DNA from: Bolinopsis microptera
Taxonomy: Eukaryota > Ctenophora > Tentaculata > Lobata > Bolinopsidae
NCBI RefSeq assembly: GCF_026151205.1
Contig: NC_087074.1
Coordinates: 4,774,001-4,838,000, forward strand
DNA length: 64,000 nucleotides
Reading direction: 5' to 3'
The notes under the pieces were generated by a model that worked only from the letters and a program-made list of their open reading frames with translations, did not search any database and was not told the DNA's origin. The translations under genes and the position numbers were made by a program. This document shows positions 36,669 to 47,937 of this stretch, piece by piece (the first letter of the stretch is position 1; every line of letters starts with the position of its first letter).

Positions 36669-38937
36669 GGGGGGGGGCCAATGGATATTTTTTTGTGAAA
36701 CTTGATTTCGAGATAGTAGTTGACCAACAAACTAAGACCAGTGACCGAACTTTTGAGGGGGTCCCGGACCCCAACCGCCAAACGGTGCGCGCAGGGCAGC
36801 CACGCCCATATTTGGTCCAAATTAGGCCCAATTTAGCTAAATACCCTGAACATGCCCAAAACCAAGGTTTATGGTGCTCTACTTGTAGCTAGTGGTCTCC
36901 TGAACTCGTATATGAAATTTCTTCAAGATTGGACGAAAAATGACTGAGTTATGAGCCAAAAACCATATGCCCATATTTGGGCATACGCACCAAATTTGGT
37001 AGACTTCGGCCCATAAATTGGTTAAATATCAATATTTTTGAATGAAACTTACTTTATATGAAAGGTAAGCCTAAACTACATATTATCTGTAAGTTATAGC
37101 TTTATATCTGTTTAAATGTGGATACTAAAGCGAAAAAACCACAAAAAATGAACTAAATTGCCCATATCTCGGTTCGCGATATTTGCGGAATTGATCTCAT
37201 TAAAATTGTAACAACTCAATCAGTGTTCAAAATTTTTGCATGAAATTTTTGGAATCGACTCGAAATTGCATTTCCACCTTATTTTAAATACGGATTTTTT
37301 TCCCTGCTCTTGCCGAAGGCAAAAAGATCGTAGGGAATAAGTAATCGGGTTTGGATATATGAGGTGGCTCGACGGTCCTACGATGATGACAAAAGTCTGC
37401 TCCTTCGCAATATCGACCACTCCCATATAATTATGTGTATAAAAGGAACCTATTTTGCGCGCGCGACGCCAGTTATGTGTTAATTAATTGCAGGCATAGC
37501 AACCAGTTTTAGGTGCTTGACGACTGTTAAATTTCCGCTAGCTCTCCGCTAGGCATCCGCTAGGTTCCACTATTCATCCGCTATTGCCGCTAGTTTTTTA
37601 ATAAATTACCGAGTGATAAAATTCAGAACAAACTAAATTATTACATCAGCTGATAAACTCGTGGCCGATTATTTAACAGTTGATTGACACTGAATGGTAA
37701 AAAGCGATTACATTTACATATTTAAGAACAGATGTTACTTTACATTTACATTCAAGAAGCAACTAAGATCAAGATTGCGGTATGCTTTTAAAAATTCCTA
37801 TATAGTCGATGGTGCTGTAGATGTGTCGAGTAAGCATCAAAATGTATTAGTTTATGTTAGATACTTCTAATAACTAAGATGAGACAGAATATTCTATTCC
37901 AGTCAAAAAAGTTGGCATACGACGATGCAATAATATGACGTGACATAATACACATCGTTAACACGAAACAAACCGCGCAAAATATGAAATGATCTACAAC
38001 CAAACCACACGTACACAGATCAACGCGACACTACAAAAATGCGCGCAGAATTTTCAAGTTCTGCACGTGGCACGCCAAATATATCGAAAACGATTATCAT
38101 GTTACATGTGCGCCAAACACCACTCTGGGATACAATAAAGTAGAACAATTACATTGTAGGCAGAAGGGGAAATTTGATCGTGCGTGGTTTTACCGCGGCG
38201 AAATTCTTGTTGATTTAGGCCTCCAAAAAAATTTGGCGGCCAAATTCCAAAATTATCTCACAAAAATTCAGAATTTGGCCGCCAAATTTTTTTGGAGGCC
38301 TAAATCAAAAATCCGTATTTAAAATAAGGTGGAAATGCGATTTCGAGTCGATTCCGAAAATTTCATGCAAAAATTTTGAAAACTGATTGAGTTGTTACAA
38401 TTTTAATGAGATCAATTCCGCAAATATCGCGAACCGAGATATGGACAATTTAGTTCATTTTTTGTGGTTTTTTCGCCTTAGTATCCACATTTAAACAGAT
38501 ATAAAGCTATAACTTACATATAATATGTAGTTTAGGCTTACCTTTCATATAAAGTAAGTTTCATTCAAAAATATTGATATTTGACCAATTTATGGGACGA
38601 AATCTACCAAATTTGGTGCGTATGCCCAAATATGGGCATATGGTTTTTGGCTCATAACTCAGTCATTTTTTGTCCAATCTTGATGAAATTTCATATACGA
38701 GTTCAGGAGACCACTAGCTACAAGTAGAGCACCATAAACCTTGGTTTTGGGCATGTTCAGGGTATTTGGCTAAATTGGGCCTAATTTGGACCAAATATGG
38801 GCGTGGCTGCCATGCGCGCACCGTTTGGCGGTTGGGGTCCGGGACCCCCTCAAAAGTTCGGTCACTGGTCTTAGTTTGTTGGTCAATTGCTATCTCGAAA
38901 TCAAGTTTCACAAAAAATACCCATTGGCCCCCCCCCC
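36669..38937. mobile_element. Foldback element with G-run ends and 635-bp inverted arms
   Basis: The left arm, from G(9)CCAATGG at 36669 to about 37306, is the near-exact complement of about 38300-38937. The target site is duplicated as TTAA or TTAAG (36665-36669 and 38938-38942); the empty site is GAGAAATTAAGCTTTTG in sister units. The central loop (about 37310-38300) holds a second palindrome, GGCCTCCAAAAAAATTTGGC with its complement (38216-38300). No protein is recognised. Short frames in the arms are mirror images of each other. Confidence 0.88.
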
Positions 38938-39065
38938 TTAAGCTTTTGTCAATATTAAGTAAATCATAATCTTCGATATATCTAACCATTAATTGCAAAC
39001 TCATTGATTTTGTCGTGACTTTAAAGCACGAATTAGTAAATTTATCGTATTTCCAATAAGCTATA

Positions 39066-39361
39066 GTGGCTCAGTGGCTCAGTCGGTTAATCCGCCTGTC
39101 TACTGGCCTGGACGTTGCGAGTTCGAATCCCAGTTGGGCCAAAATCTCAAAAACTGAAGGGCAGCCGTCACTCACCAAACCATGGTGTGAATGGTAGTGG
39201 CTTTCATTAGAGCTGCGAAAATAACACGAGTGTATATGCCTGGGGTTGCTTCCCGACTATACTGCAGGGAAATCTGTACCGAAAGGACCGTGGCCGAAAT
39301 GCAATTAGACAGGGAAATCGGCTCCCCGACTGCGGTCGACCAAATTATTAATTATTATCAT
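39066..39361 (+). mobile_element. tRNA-derived SINE
   Basis: The 11-bp duplication AATAAGCTATA lies at 39055-39065 and 39362-39372. The 5' part has a Pol III A-box-like TGGCTCAGTCGGTTAATCC and a B box GAGTTCGAATCCC near 39118-39131, with tRNA-like spacing. A tRNA-unrelated body follows (CAGGGAAATCTGTACCG, GGAAATCGGCTCCCCGAC) and an ATTATT tail. Confidence 0.88.
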
Positions 39362-39675
39362 AATAAGCTATATTTATTATTTACAATATAATAACTCTGA
39401 CATTTATTTACCGCATTTTATATCTGCATAGGCATGGTACTGATGAATAGCCATGGTACATATGCCTGGGGTTGCTTCCCGACTATACTGCAGGGAAATC
39501 TGTACCGAAAGGACCGTGGCCGAAATGCAATTAGACAGGGAAATCGGCTCCCCGACTGCGGTCGACCAAATTATTAATTATTATTATAATAAGCTATATT
39601 TATTATTTACAATATAATAACTCTGACATTTATTTACCGCATTTTATATCTGCATAGCCATGGTACTGATGAATT
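39233..39675 (+). repeat. Tandem duplication of the SINE 3' half plus flank
   Basis: Sequence from ATATGCCTGGGGTTGC (39232) through the SINE tail and unit leader is repeated from 39460 with an offset of about 227 bp. The join is at CCATGGTAC. The second SINE half has no 5' tRNA part, so it arose by local duplication rather than insertion. Confidence 0.8.
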
Positions 39676-39818
39676 ATGGATGTCGAAGCGTGGTCTAAAT
39701 ACTAAAATTTATTGTTCCATTCATTTACCCACTGCTAATTAAATATGTAGATATTTAAAATTGGAAAGTTTGTGTATTTTGATTTCATTAATCAGTTATT
39801 AATGCAGGAAAGTTTGTA

Positions 39819-40703
39819 ATGTCAACACGGAGTAAAAGATCCTCTACGGTTACTGTTAAAGTAAAGAGTAACATAAATTTAATTCCGATCAAAAAGGAAA
39901 TAAAAACTGAACAGGAGGAAGAGACTGGTGATATATCACATGGTTTCATTTGTCCGAAATGTGAAGCTCACTTCCTTTATGATGATTTCTTTATGGAACA
40001 TATCAGAGAACATCATGGTGAAACAATCAATGATATGTCTACTAAAAATGTCTTGTTAAACTCTTTACGATCATCAGTCAGGTTGGGCAAAGAAAGTACT
40101 TATCCTGTTGGGAAAACTTTTAAATGTGATGATTGTTCTTATACCTGCACTGAGAAAAGTGATCTTGTGAAACATTTAGGTATTCACGCGGAAGAGAAAC
40201 CCTACAAGTGCAAGGAATGTTTATATTATAGTGCTCGAAAAGATCATCTCACATTACATATGAGGACTCACACCGGAGAGAAACCCTACAAGTGCAAGGA
40301 ATGTTCATATACTTGCTCTGTTAAATCAAATCTTATTAGGCACCAACGTACTCACGCGGGAGGGAAACCCTACAAGTGTAAGGAATGTTCCTATACTTGC
40401 TCTGTTAAATCAAATCTTATCAGACACCAACTTTCTCACACGGGAGAGAAGCCCTACAAGTGCAAGGAATGTTCATATACTTGCTCTGTTAAATCAAGTC
40501 TTATTATACACCAACGTGCTCACACGGGAGAGAAACCCTACAAGTGTAACCAATGTTCATTTTGTAGTGCTCAGAAAGGTGATCTCACAAAACATATGAG
40601 GACTCACACGGGAGAGAAACCCTATAAGTGCAAGGAATGTTCATTTGCTTGCTCTGTTCAACCAAATCTTATCAGACACCAACGTACTCACACAGGACAG
40701 TAA
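39819..40703 (+). CDS. C2H2 zinc-finger protein, 294 aa (unit 5)
   Basis: Same build as units 1, 4 and 6: basic N-terminus with IKTE, CPKC first finger, then seven C-x-Y fingers. Finger 1's linker is HAEEKP rather than HTGEKP. Three successive SYTCSVKS fingers are nearly identical, and finger 6 is CNQCSFCSAQKGDL. It ends TGQ-stop, two codons short of the sibling TGQEL. The frame is intact. Upstream leader holds the SINE and its partial duplication. Confidence 0.88.
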   Translation: MSTRSKRSSTVTVKVKSNINLIPIKKEIKTEQEEETGDISHGFICPKCEAHFLYDDFFMEHIREHHGETINDMSTKNVLLNSLRSSVRLGKESTYPVGKTFKCDDCSYTCTEKSDLVKHLGIHAEEKPYKCKECLYYSARKDHLTLHMRTHTGEKPYKCKECSYTCSVKSNLIRHQRTHAGGKPYKCKECSYTCSVKSNLIRHQLSHTGEKPYKCKECSYTCSVKSSLIIHQRAHTGEKPYKCNQCSFCSAQKGDLTKHMRTHTGEKPYKCKECSFACSVQPNLIRHQRTHTGQ

Positions 40704-41274
40704 CTATAAAATTGCCAGGAATGTTCTCATACAATTACTGTTATACTTGTTTTGATCAGACACACTTTATTAGACACCAGCATATTGAGTATTGACGGGT
40801 AAAGAATTTCAGTTTACTCTCCCTTTTTTATTATTAGTTCACCAACGAGGTATGATCAATGATTGCATATATATATATAGTTTAGAAATAATCTCCACAA
40901 ATGTTTGAAAAATTGTGCAGTTTCTTCCGCAAATGAATGAAAAATTAAGCTTTTGTTTGTATTAAAGTGAATCATAATCTTCGATATATCTAAACATTAA
41001 TTGAAACCCCATTGATTTTATCGTGTCTTTAAAGTACGAATTAGTAAATTTATTGTATTTCCAATATTGGTAACTCTGACATTTATTTACCGCATTTTAT
41101 ATCTGCATGGTACTGATGAAATATGGATGTCGATTGTCGAAGCGTGGTCTCAATACAAGAATTTATTGTTCCATTCATTAATACCCACTGGCAATTAAAT
41201 ATGTAGATATTTAAAATTGGAAAGTTTGTGTATTTTGATTTCATTAATCAGTTATTAATGCAGGAAAGTTTGTA

Positions 41275-42069
41275 ATGTCAACACGGAGTAAAAGATCCTC
41301 TACGGTTACTGTTAAAGTAAAGAGTAACATAAATTTAATTCCGATCAAAAAGGAAATAAAAACTGAACAGGAGGAAGAGACTGGTGATATATCACATGGT
41401 TTCATTTGTCCGAAATGTGAAGCTCACTTCCTGTATGATGAGTTCTTTGTGGAACATATCAGAGAACATCATGGTCAAACTATCAAATCTACTAGAAATG
41501 TCTTGTTAAATTCTTTACGATCATCGGTCAGGTTGGGCAAAGAAAATACTTCTCTTGTTGGGAAAACTTTTAAATGTGACGATTGTTCTTATACCTGTAC
41601 TGAGAACAGTGATCTTGTGGAACATTTAGGTATTCACACAGGAGAGAAACCCTACAAGTGCAAGGAATGTTCATATAATTGTGCTCAGAAAGGTCATCTC
41701 ATATTACATATGAGGACTCACACGGGAGAGAAACCCTACAAGTGCAAGGAATGTTCATATTCTTGTGCTCAGAAAGGTCATCTCATATTACATATGAGGA
41801 CTCACACGGGAGAGAAACCCTACAAGTGCAAGGAATGTTCATATTCTTGTGCTCAGAAAGGTCTTCTCACATTACATATGAGGACTCACACGGGAGAGAA
41901 ACCCTACAAGTGTAAGGAATGTTCATATACTTGCTCTGTTAAATCAAATCTTATTAATCACCAACGTACTCACACAGGAGAGAAACCCTACAAGTGTAAG
42001 GAATGTCCATTTGCTTGCTCTATTAAATCAAGTCTTGTCAGACACCAACGTACTCACAAAGGACATTAA
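41275..42069 (+). CDS. C2H2 zinc-finger protein, 264 aa (unit 6)
   Basis: Basic N-terminus with IKTE, CPKC first finger ([12 protein letters not shown] lacks the three residues NDM seen in units 1, 4 and 5), then six C-x-Y fingers. Three consecutive CAQKGHL-type fingers are 84-bp repeats almost identical in DNA, so the same short frame reappears across them. It ends THKGH. Last unit of the cluster; its 3' flank holds the telomere-loop foldback. Confidence 0.88.
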   Translation: MSTRSKRSSTVTVKVKSNINLIPIKKEIKTEQEEETGDISHGFICPKCEAHFLYDEFFVEHIREHHGQTIKSTRNVLLNSLRSSVRLGKENTSLVGKTFKCDDCSYTCTENSDLVEHLGIHTGEKPYKCKECSYNCAQKGHLILHMRTHTGEKPYKCKECSYSCAQKGHLILHMRTHTGEKPYKCKECSYSCAQKGLLTLHMRTHTGEKPYKCKECSYTCSVKSNLINHQRTHTGEKPYKCKECPFACSIKSSLVRHQRTHKGH

Positions 42070-42235
42070 CTATAAAACTGCCAGGAATGTTCTTATACAA
42101 CTGTTATACTTGTTTTGATCAGTCACACTTCACTAGACACCAGCATATTGACGGGTAAAGAATGTCACTTTACTTCCATTTTTATATTATTAGTTCACCA
42201 ACGAGGTATGATCAATGATTGCATTTATTGTTTTA

Positions 42236-45215
42236 GTACAGGGAAATCCGTCTGAAAAAATCGATCTGCTGACACACGAAGCTTTCAGAGGATTTTTGAC
42301 GTTTTTGAGTCCCATTAGGTGCCCTTTATGGCTGACCAACTTTTCCAAACTTTTCCACGTGGCTTAAGGCCACTTTTTGCCACTTTACCACTTTTTACCA
42401 CCTTTCTTGTTTGTCGAATATCTTTAGTTGTGAACATCGTAAAAGGTTGCGAATCAATCGAGTGTGTTCATATTATCAGGAAGAAAAACTTTTGTTCTAA
42501 CAATTTTTACGTCAGATAATAAGTTAATTGGATAATTATCAATTAACCAATTAGCAAAATTCTAAAAATTTTTTATTGGCTAAAAATGATCGGAATAGCT
42601 TAAAACACGGAGAAAAGTAGTTTTTAGAAAAAATTTGAAAATTTTTCACTTACATTTTTTTTTCGAGACTTCAAAAATTTCGAAAATTCAAAATATTTTT
42701 TTCCGCCAAAAGTGATCAAATTGCATGAAACGCGGAGAAAAATGATTTTCAAAAATAACTTAGTCAATTTTTCGTTTCAAGAATACTTAAATCACCAATA
42801 TTTGTAGTTGGAGTTTAGTAAATCTCGGCAGATTTTAGTAATAATCAGGAATTACTAACTCTAAGTGGAAAGGTCTGAAACTGAAAAACGTTAAGTTTAA
42901 CCATACGATCGCGATATAAGAGTTTCATAACTAATTACAATACAGCCTTATCGATTTTCACAGAAACTGCACCAATGGCACAGTCAAGATCGAAACGATA
43001 GCCTGCTGTACTGTCATTTTATTGATTTAAATGATGAATCAGTGGGGTTAAGATTTGTAATAAATAAAACCTCTCTGTACCGTCAATTGTGCTAATCTAA
43101 ACCGGCCTACCTGTATTACCAGACCTCTTCTTTTCCTCAACAATCAAACCGAGTTGTTCATATCGCATTTGGTGGGTGATGTAAACTAAGTAGTAATACA
43201 TATCGAGCTATATAATATTCAATCACAATACGACACAGTACGTGTATATTATATGGCTCTTAATGAGGTTTATGAAACGCTTTATACCGTGAGAAACCCG
43301 GTATAGAGAGGTTTTACAGTTTATCACGAAAACGTCTACTTGGTCTCATGGCCCATTTACAGTTCGAAGAAGGGCAAGAACAGATCAGGGAAACTGAGGA
43401 ACAGCCAGGTCCAGGAAGCAAGTGTAAATACACCTTCCAACATCTACTGTAACTGTTTTGTATTGTACTGCATACTGCTTCATTTGCGGGATACCTCAAA
43501 TCACCCCCATATGTCAGGGTCGGCTAAAAGTAAAATCAACAAGGGTAACATACGGGAAAGGGTAAGATTTAGATACGAGTACAGTGTCGGGCAAGGGGTA
43601 GTAAAGAACCGGTAATAATTAATTCAGTGAAATGTTCCACGAGAGTCAGGATATTTTGGAAATTGCTAATAGAGACAGATCCTGATCAGGAAGGATTGTT
43701 AATGTTATTGAGGATGTTGATTTGAAATCCGGACGTCGTGAAGTAAAAATACAGGTTCTTCCCGCAGGATATTCGGGGCCCATGATGATCAGCTCGGGAT
43801 TAATGTGGGACAGATCGAAGACTGACAACTGAACCCAATTGAACCTAGTTCCCACTAACTAATCAGCTTAATTGGTTAAGGTTAGGGTTAGGGTTAGGGT
43901 TAGGGTTAGGGTTAGGGTTAGGGTTAGGGTTAGGGTTAGGGTTAGAGTTAGAGTTAGGGTTAGAGTTAGGGTTAATCTAAATGTCTAAATTGGGTTCAGT
44001 TGTCCGGTAGCCCGCTCTTGCGAGTTGACATTCTAAGCTTTTTGGTCTTTTCTTGCCTTCTTTGAGCTGTCAAAGAGCCATGAGACCAAGTAGACATTTT
44101 CGTGATAAACTGTAAAACCTCTCCATATCGGGCCTCTCACGGGAGAAACGAGAAGTGTACGGTATAGAACATTTCATATACCTCATTAAGGGCCATAATA
44201 TAATATACACGTGTTGCATTGTGTCGTATTGTGATTGAATATAGCTCGATATGTATTACTACTTAGTTTACATCACCCACCAAATGCGATATGAACAACT
44301 CGGTTTGATTGTTGAGGAAAAGAAGAGGTCTGGTAATACAGGTAGGCCGGTTTAGATTAGCACAATTGACGGTACAGAGAGGTTTTATTTATTACAAATC
44401 TTAACCCCACTGATTCATCATTGAAATCAATAAAATGACAGTACAGCAGGCTATCGTTTCGATCTTGACTGCCATTGGTGCAGTTTCTGTGAAAATCGAT
44501 AAGGCTGTATTGTAATTAGTTATGAAACTCTTATATCACGATCGTATGGTTAAACTTAACGTTTTTCAGTTTCAGACCTTTCCACTTAGAGTTAGTAATT
44601 CCTGATTATTACTAAAATCTGCCGAGATTTACTAAACTCCAACTACAAATATTGGTGATTTAAGTATTCTTGAAACGAAAAATTGACTAAGTTATTTTTG
44701 AAAATCATTTTTCTCCGCGTTTCATGCAATTTGATCACTTTTGGCGGAAAAAAATATTTTGAATTTTCGAAATTTTTGGAAGTCTCGAAAAAAAAATGTA
44801 AGTGAAAAATTTTCAAATTTTTTCTAAAAACTACTTTTCTCCGTGTTTTAAGCTATTCCGATCATTTTTAGCCAATAAAAAATTTTTAGAATTTTGCTAA
44901 TTGGTTAATTGATAATTATCCAATTAACTTATTATCTGACGTAAAAATTGTTAGAACAAAAGTTTTTCTTCCTGATAATATGAACACACTCGATTGATTC
45001 GCAACCTTTTACGATGTTCACAACTAAAGATATTCGACAAACAAGAAAGGTGGTAAAAAGTGGTAAAGTGGCAAAAAGTGGCCTTAAGCCACGTGGAAAA
45101 GTTTGGAAAAGTTGGTCAGCCATAAAGGGCACCTAATGGGACTCAAAAACGTCAAAAATCCTCTGAAAGCTTCGTGTGTCAGCAGATCGATTTTTTCAGA
45201 CGGATTTCCCTGTAC
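42236..45215. mobile_element. Giant foldback element with telomere repeats in its loop
   Basis: The left arm, from GTACAGGGAAATCCGTC at 42236 to about 43385, is the near-perfect complement of about 44066-45215; coordinates mirror around 43725. TA flanks both ends (42234-42235 and 45216-45217). Zinc-finger flank sequence continues on either side. The loop of about 680 bp contains (TTAGGG)n and a second inverted pair, ACAACTGAACCCAATT (43828) with its complement at about 43987. A 66-residue frame occurs identically in both arms and is not evidence of a gene. No transposase is seen. Confidence 0.92.
43877..43975 (+). repeat. Interstitial (TTAGGG)n telomere-type repeat
   Basis: About 16 units of TTAGGG with a few TTAGAG variants toward the right, lying close to the symmetry centre of the foldback. 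TTAGGG is the canonical telomere repeat of most non-arthropod, non-nematode animals. Confidence 0.95.
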
Positions 45216-45248
45216 TATTTAGAAATAATCTCCACAAATGTTTAGAGT

Positions 45249-45712
45249 GTATTTATCAGAGCCTTCCTTGAAAATCTAGCTTCTGGTACTTCAATTGCTG
45301 CTGATGCAATCCACAGTGAACGAGCTTATTCTAATTACATAAATATGTTTATGCCTAAAAACTTGATAATGGGCCTTTCGAACGGTTTAGTCGAAAGTCT
45401 TTCTGGGGATCTTCTGATTCTTTCTTAATTGATTATGTCACTGTTCTAACCTTTATTATACCTACATGTACTGTATGATTTCTGCTTCTATTTAGTTTAG
45501 TGTGGTTTACAATAAAAGATGTTTTAATTTTGTCTTTGCCTTATGCTGAGTTATACTTTAGTTCACTTTTTACACTTTTGCTCACATCACTCACAGTCAG
45601 CCGCTCTGACATGGTTAACCACCTTCCTTGTGTTGTTGGTTAATCATATGAGCGGGATATAAATACCTCATTTCATTTCATTTCATTTTCATTTCATTTC
45701 ATTTCATTACAC
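45249..45712 (+). mobile_element. Probable LINE 3' end with (CATTT)n tail
   Basis: The zinc-finger unit ends at about 45248. A short open stretch (to 45428, ending LSGDLLILS-stop) is followed by GAGCGGGATATAAATACC and (TCATT)n, the kind of terminus seen in CR1/L2-like LINEs. No reverse-transcriptase motif is left, so the family call is tentative. Confidence 0.45.
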
Positions 45713-46210
45713 ATTAAAACCCCGATTTACGGCGCCAACATCGCGGTTAGTAAGGTTTTAGTACTAGAAGCGATTTCGTGGCAGAATGTTGTAGTTGGAC
45801 TTTCTGCAACAAACTGTGCCAAGGTCTCCAAATTGGGGGTTATATTTTCTTGAGTTTGAAGTAATATCTCAGGTTTGGCCCAAACTCGCACAGATTGTTC
45901 CCATTATAGTTATTTTACTATCTGGAAAGTTAAATGAAATTTGATCTACACGATCTCGAGATAAATGCCTTGGTACCACTCGAAACCACCAATTTTGAGA
46001 TATTTCCTCGTGTTTGAAGAGATATCTCAAGTTTGGCACATAGAAATTTGGCCAAACTCGCACAGATTATTCCTATTATAATTATCTTACTATCTGAAAT
46101 TTGTTTCAAGAAATTTGTATTTCTATGTTATTTTTAAAAACACTTGATTTTCGACCATTTTATTTGGAACAGTTTTGTAGAAAGTCCTTCTGGGATGTTG
46201 AAAAGGCATA
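45713..46210. other. Non-coding spacer with an imperfect direct repeat
   Basis: CCAAACTCGCACAGATTGTTCC (45880) and CCAAACTCGCACAGATTATTCC (46053), each followed by an ATTATA..TATTTTACTATCTG-like block, form a repeat of about 170 bp. No gene seen. Confidence 0.5.
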
Positions 46211-46775
46211 CTGGAAACGTCGAGTTCATGAATCCGAGATTTTGGAAACATTTTGGAAACATGTGTCAGAATTGTGTCCGATTTGGAAACATGCCCTTGT
46301 AGCCGCAATTATGCCTGGACTGACTTGAATCGATCTGGTATGGTAGAGGGACATGTGTACTAACATTTCTAACCACTCAGAAGTGCGAAATATTGCCCTG
46401 GTTCATGGAATGAACGATATGAACAAAAAATGAACATTGTCCTAGAATCGCCTAAAATGAGCCTTTTCTGAACATGCTAGACCCATCAAACTTCTCAGGG
46501 ACACTTGTGGTATCAATACCAATCGATCCCAATCGGTTTCAGTTCATTTTAGGCGATTCTAGGATAATGTTCATTTTTTGTTCATTTCGTTCATTCTATG
46601 AATCATAGAAATATTTCACAGGAAGCTTAAAATGTTAGTACTCAAGCCACTGTATCATCCCAGGGTAAATCCAGCTCTGTTTACGGACATATACAGCCAA
46701 AAACATGCTTCCAAATCGGACACAAAAGTTTCCACGAACTCGGATTCATCTTCTGGAAACGTCCGCGGCGGTAAC
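46211..46775. repeat. Nested inverted repeat upstream of EIF3C
   Basis: Outer arms: GAATCCGAG..TTTGGAAAC..TGTGTCCGATTTGGAA (about 46215-46305) against the diverged complement at about 46690-46770. Inner arms: AATGAACATTGTCCTAGAATCGCCTAAAATGA (46432-46463) and the near-perfect complement ending about 46590. A worn foldback element lying about 120 bp before the EIF3C start codon. Confidence 0.65.
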
Positions 46776-46894
46776 ATTGTGGTACAGAAACAAGTTTGAT
46801 AAATCACTTGCTTCAAATTTAAGCGCGCGATTTTTTTCGCAATCTAATGCGACGACAAATTCCTACGACTTACTTTTTATCCCCAGTAGTAGCA

Positions 46895-47884
46895 ATGTCA
46901 TCAAGATTCTTTTCCCAATTGGGAGACAGTTCTGACGACAGCTCGTCGTCAGATAGTGAAGTTGAAGCACCAGTAACCAGACAACCAGCTGCTAGGTCAG
47001 TACTTAACTCTGTTTTACCGCAGTATTTTACAATTTGAGTGAGAAATATAATTTAACTTCAGTGATCAGTTTCCAATATGTTAGCCCGTAGGCGGACGAT
47101 CGTTCTTAAATGATTTCTTACAGGCAATACTCGTCAATATTAGAAGAATCAGACGAGGAGAAGCGTGTCGTGAGAAGTTCGAAAGATAAGCGGTTTTCTG
47201 AGATAAATGAAACGATCAAGGCTATCAGAAATCACAAGAAAATCAAGGATATAACCAAAGTTCAGGAAGGTAACTAGAAAATATTGTTCTTTTCACTGTT
47301 TTATTACCGAATGACAAATGCTAACCCAAGAAAATAAGTTTGCAAAATATTGAGGAACAGATTAAACAACAAGTTAATTAACAATTAACAAATTAAACAA
47401 CAAGTTAATTAACAATTAACAAATTAAACAACAAGTCATAATCTATTCCAGGTTTTACCAGTCTTTGTCAGATTTATGCTAAATCTCAAAGTGTTATCGC
47501 CAAAAACGGCTGTCCCCGAGCTTTCATTAGATGTATTGCTGATTTAGAGACTTACGTCACTGAGGTATGTCAATGTTTTTGTGTTTGATCCACTCTTTCT
47601 ATGATTAAAATTTAAAAAATCACAGTCAACAGTTAAAATTCGACCTTTTTCGGTCTGCTTTCTATTGATTATTATTTGTTTCCTGAAAATTCCTTCTTTA
47701 TTAAGAATATTTTTTTTTAGTTCTGGGGAGACAAGGAGGGTCGAAGCAAACTCAACAAGATAAACTCAAAGGTGAGTTAAAGGAGATTTCAATAAATTTG
47801 TAATGTTAACAAAAGAAATGACTTGCTCTCATTTAAATTATGAGGATTTATATACATTTGTCATTAAAAAGGAAATGTTTTGTG

Positions 47885-47937
<53 letters not shown>

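Noticed and set aside
39066-39140. A functional tRNA gene
   Set aside because: Has A- and B-box-like sequence but no foldable acceptor stem, and it is flanked by an 11-bp duplication and a SINE body.
42319-42519. 66-residue frame occurring identically at 44932-45132
   Set aside because: It is duplicated only because the foldback arms mirror each other; no family resemblance and no other support.
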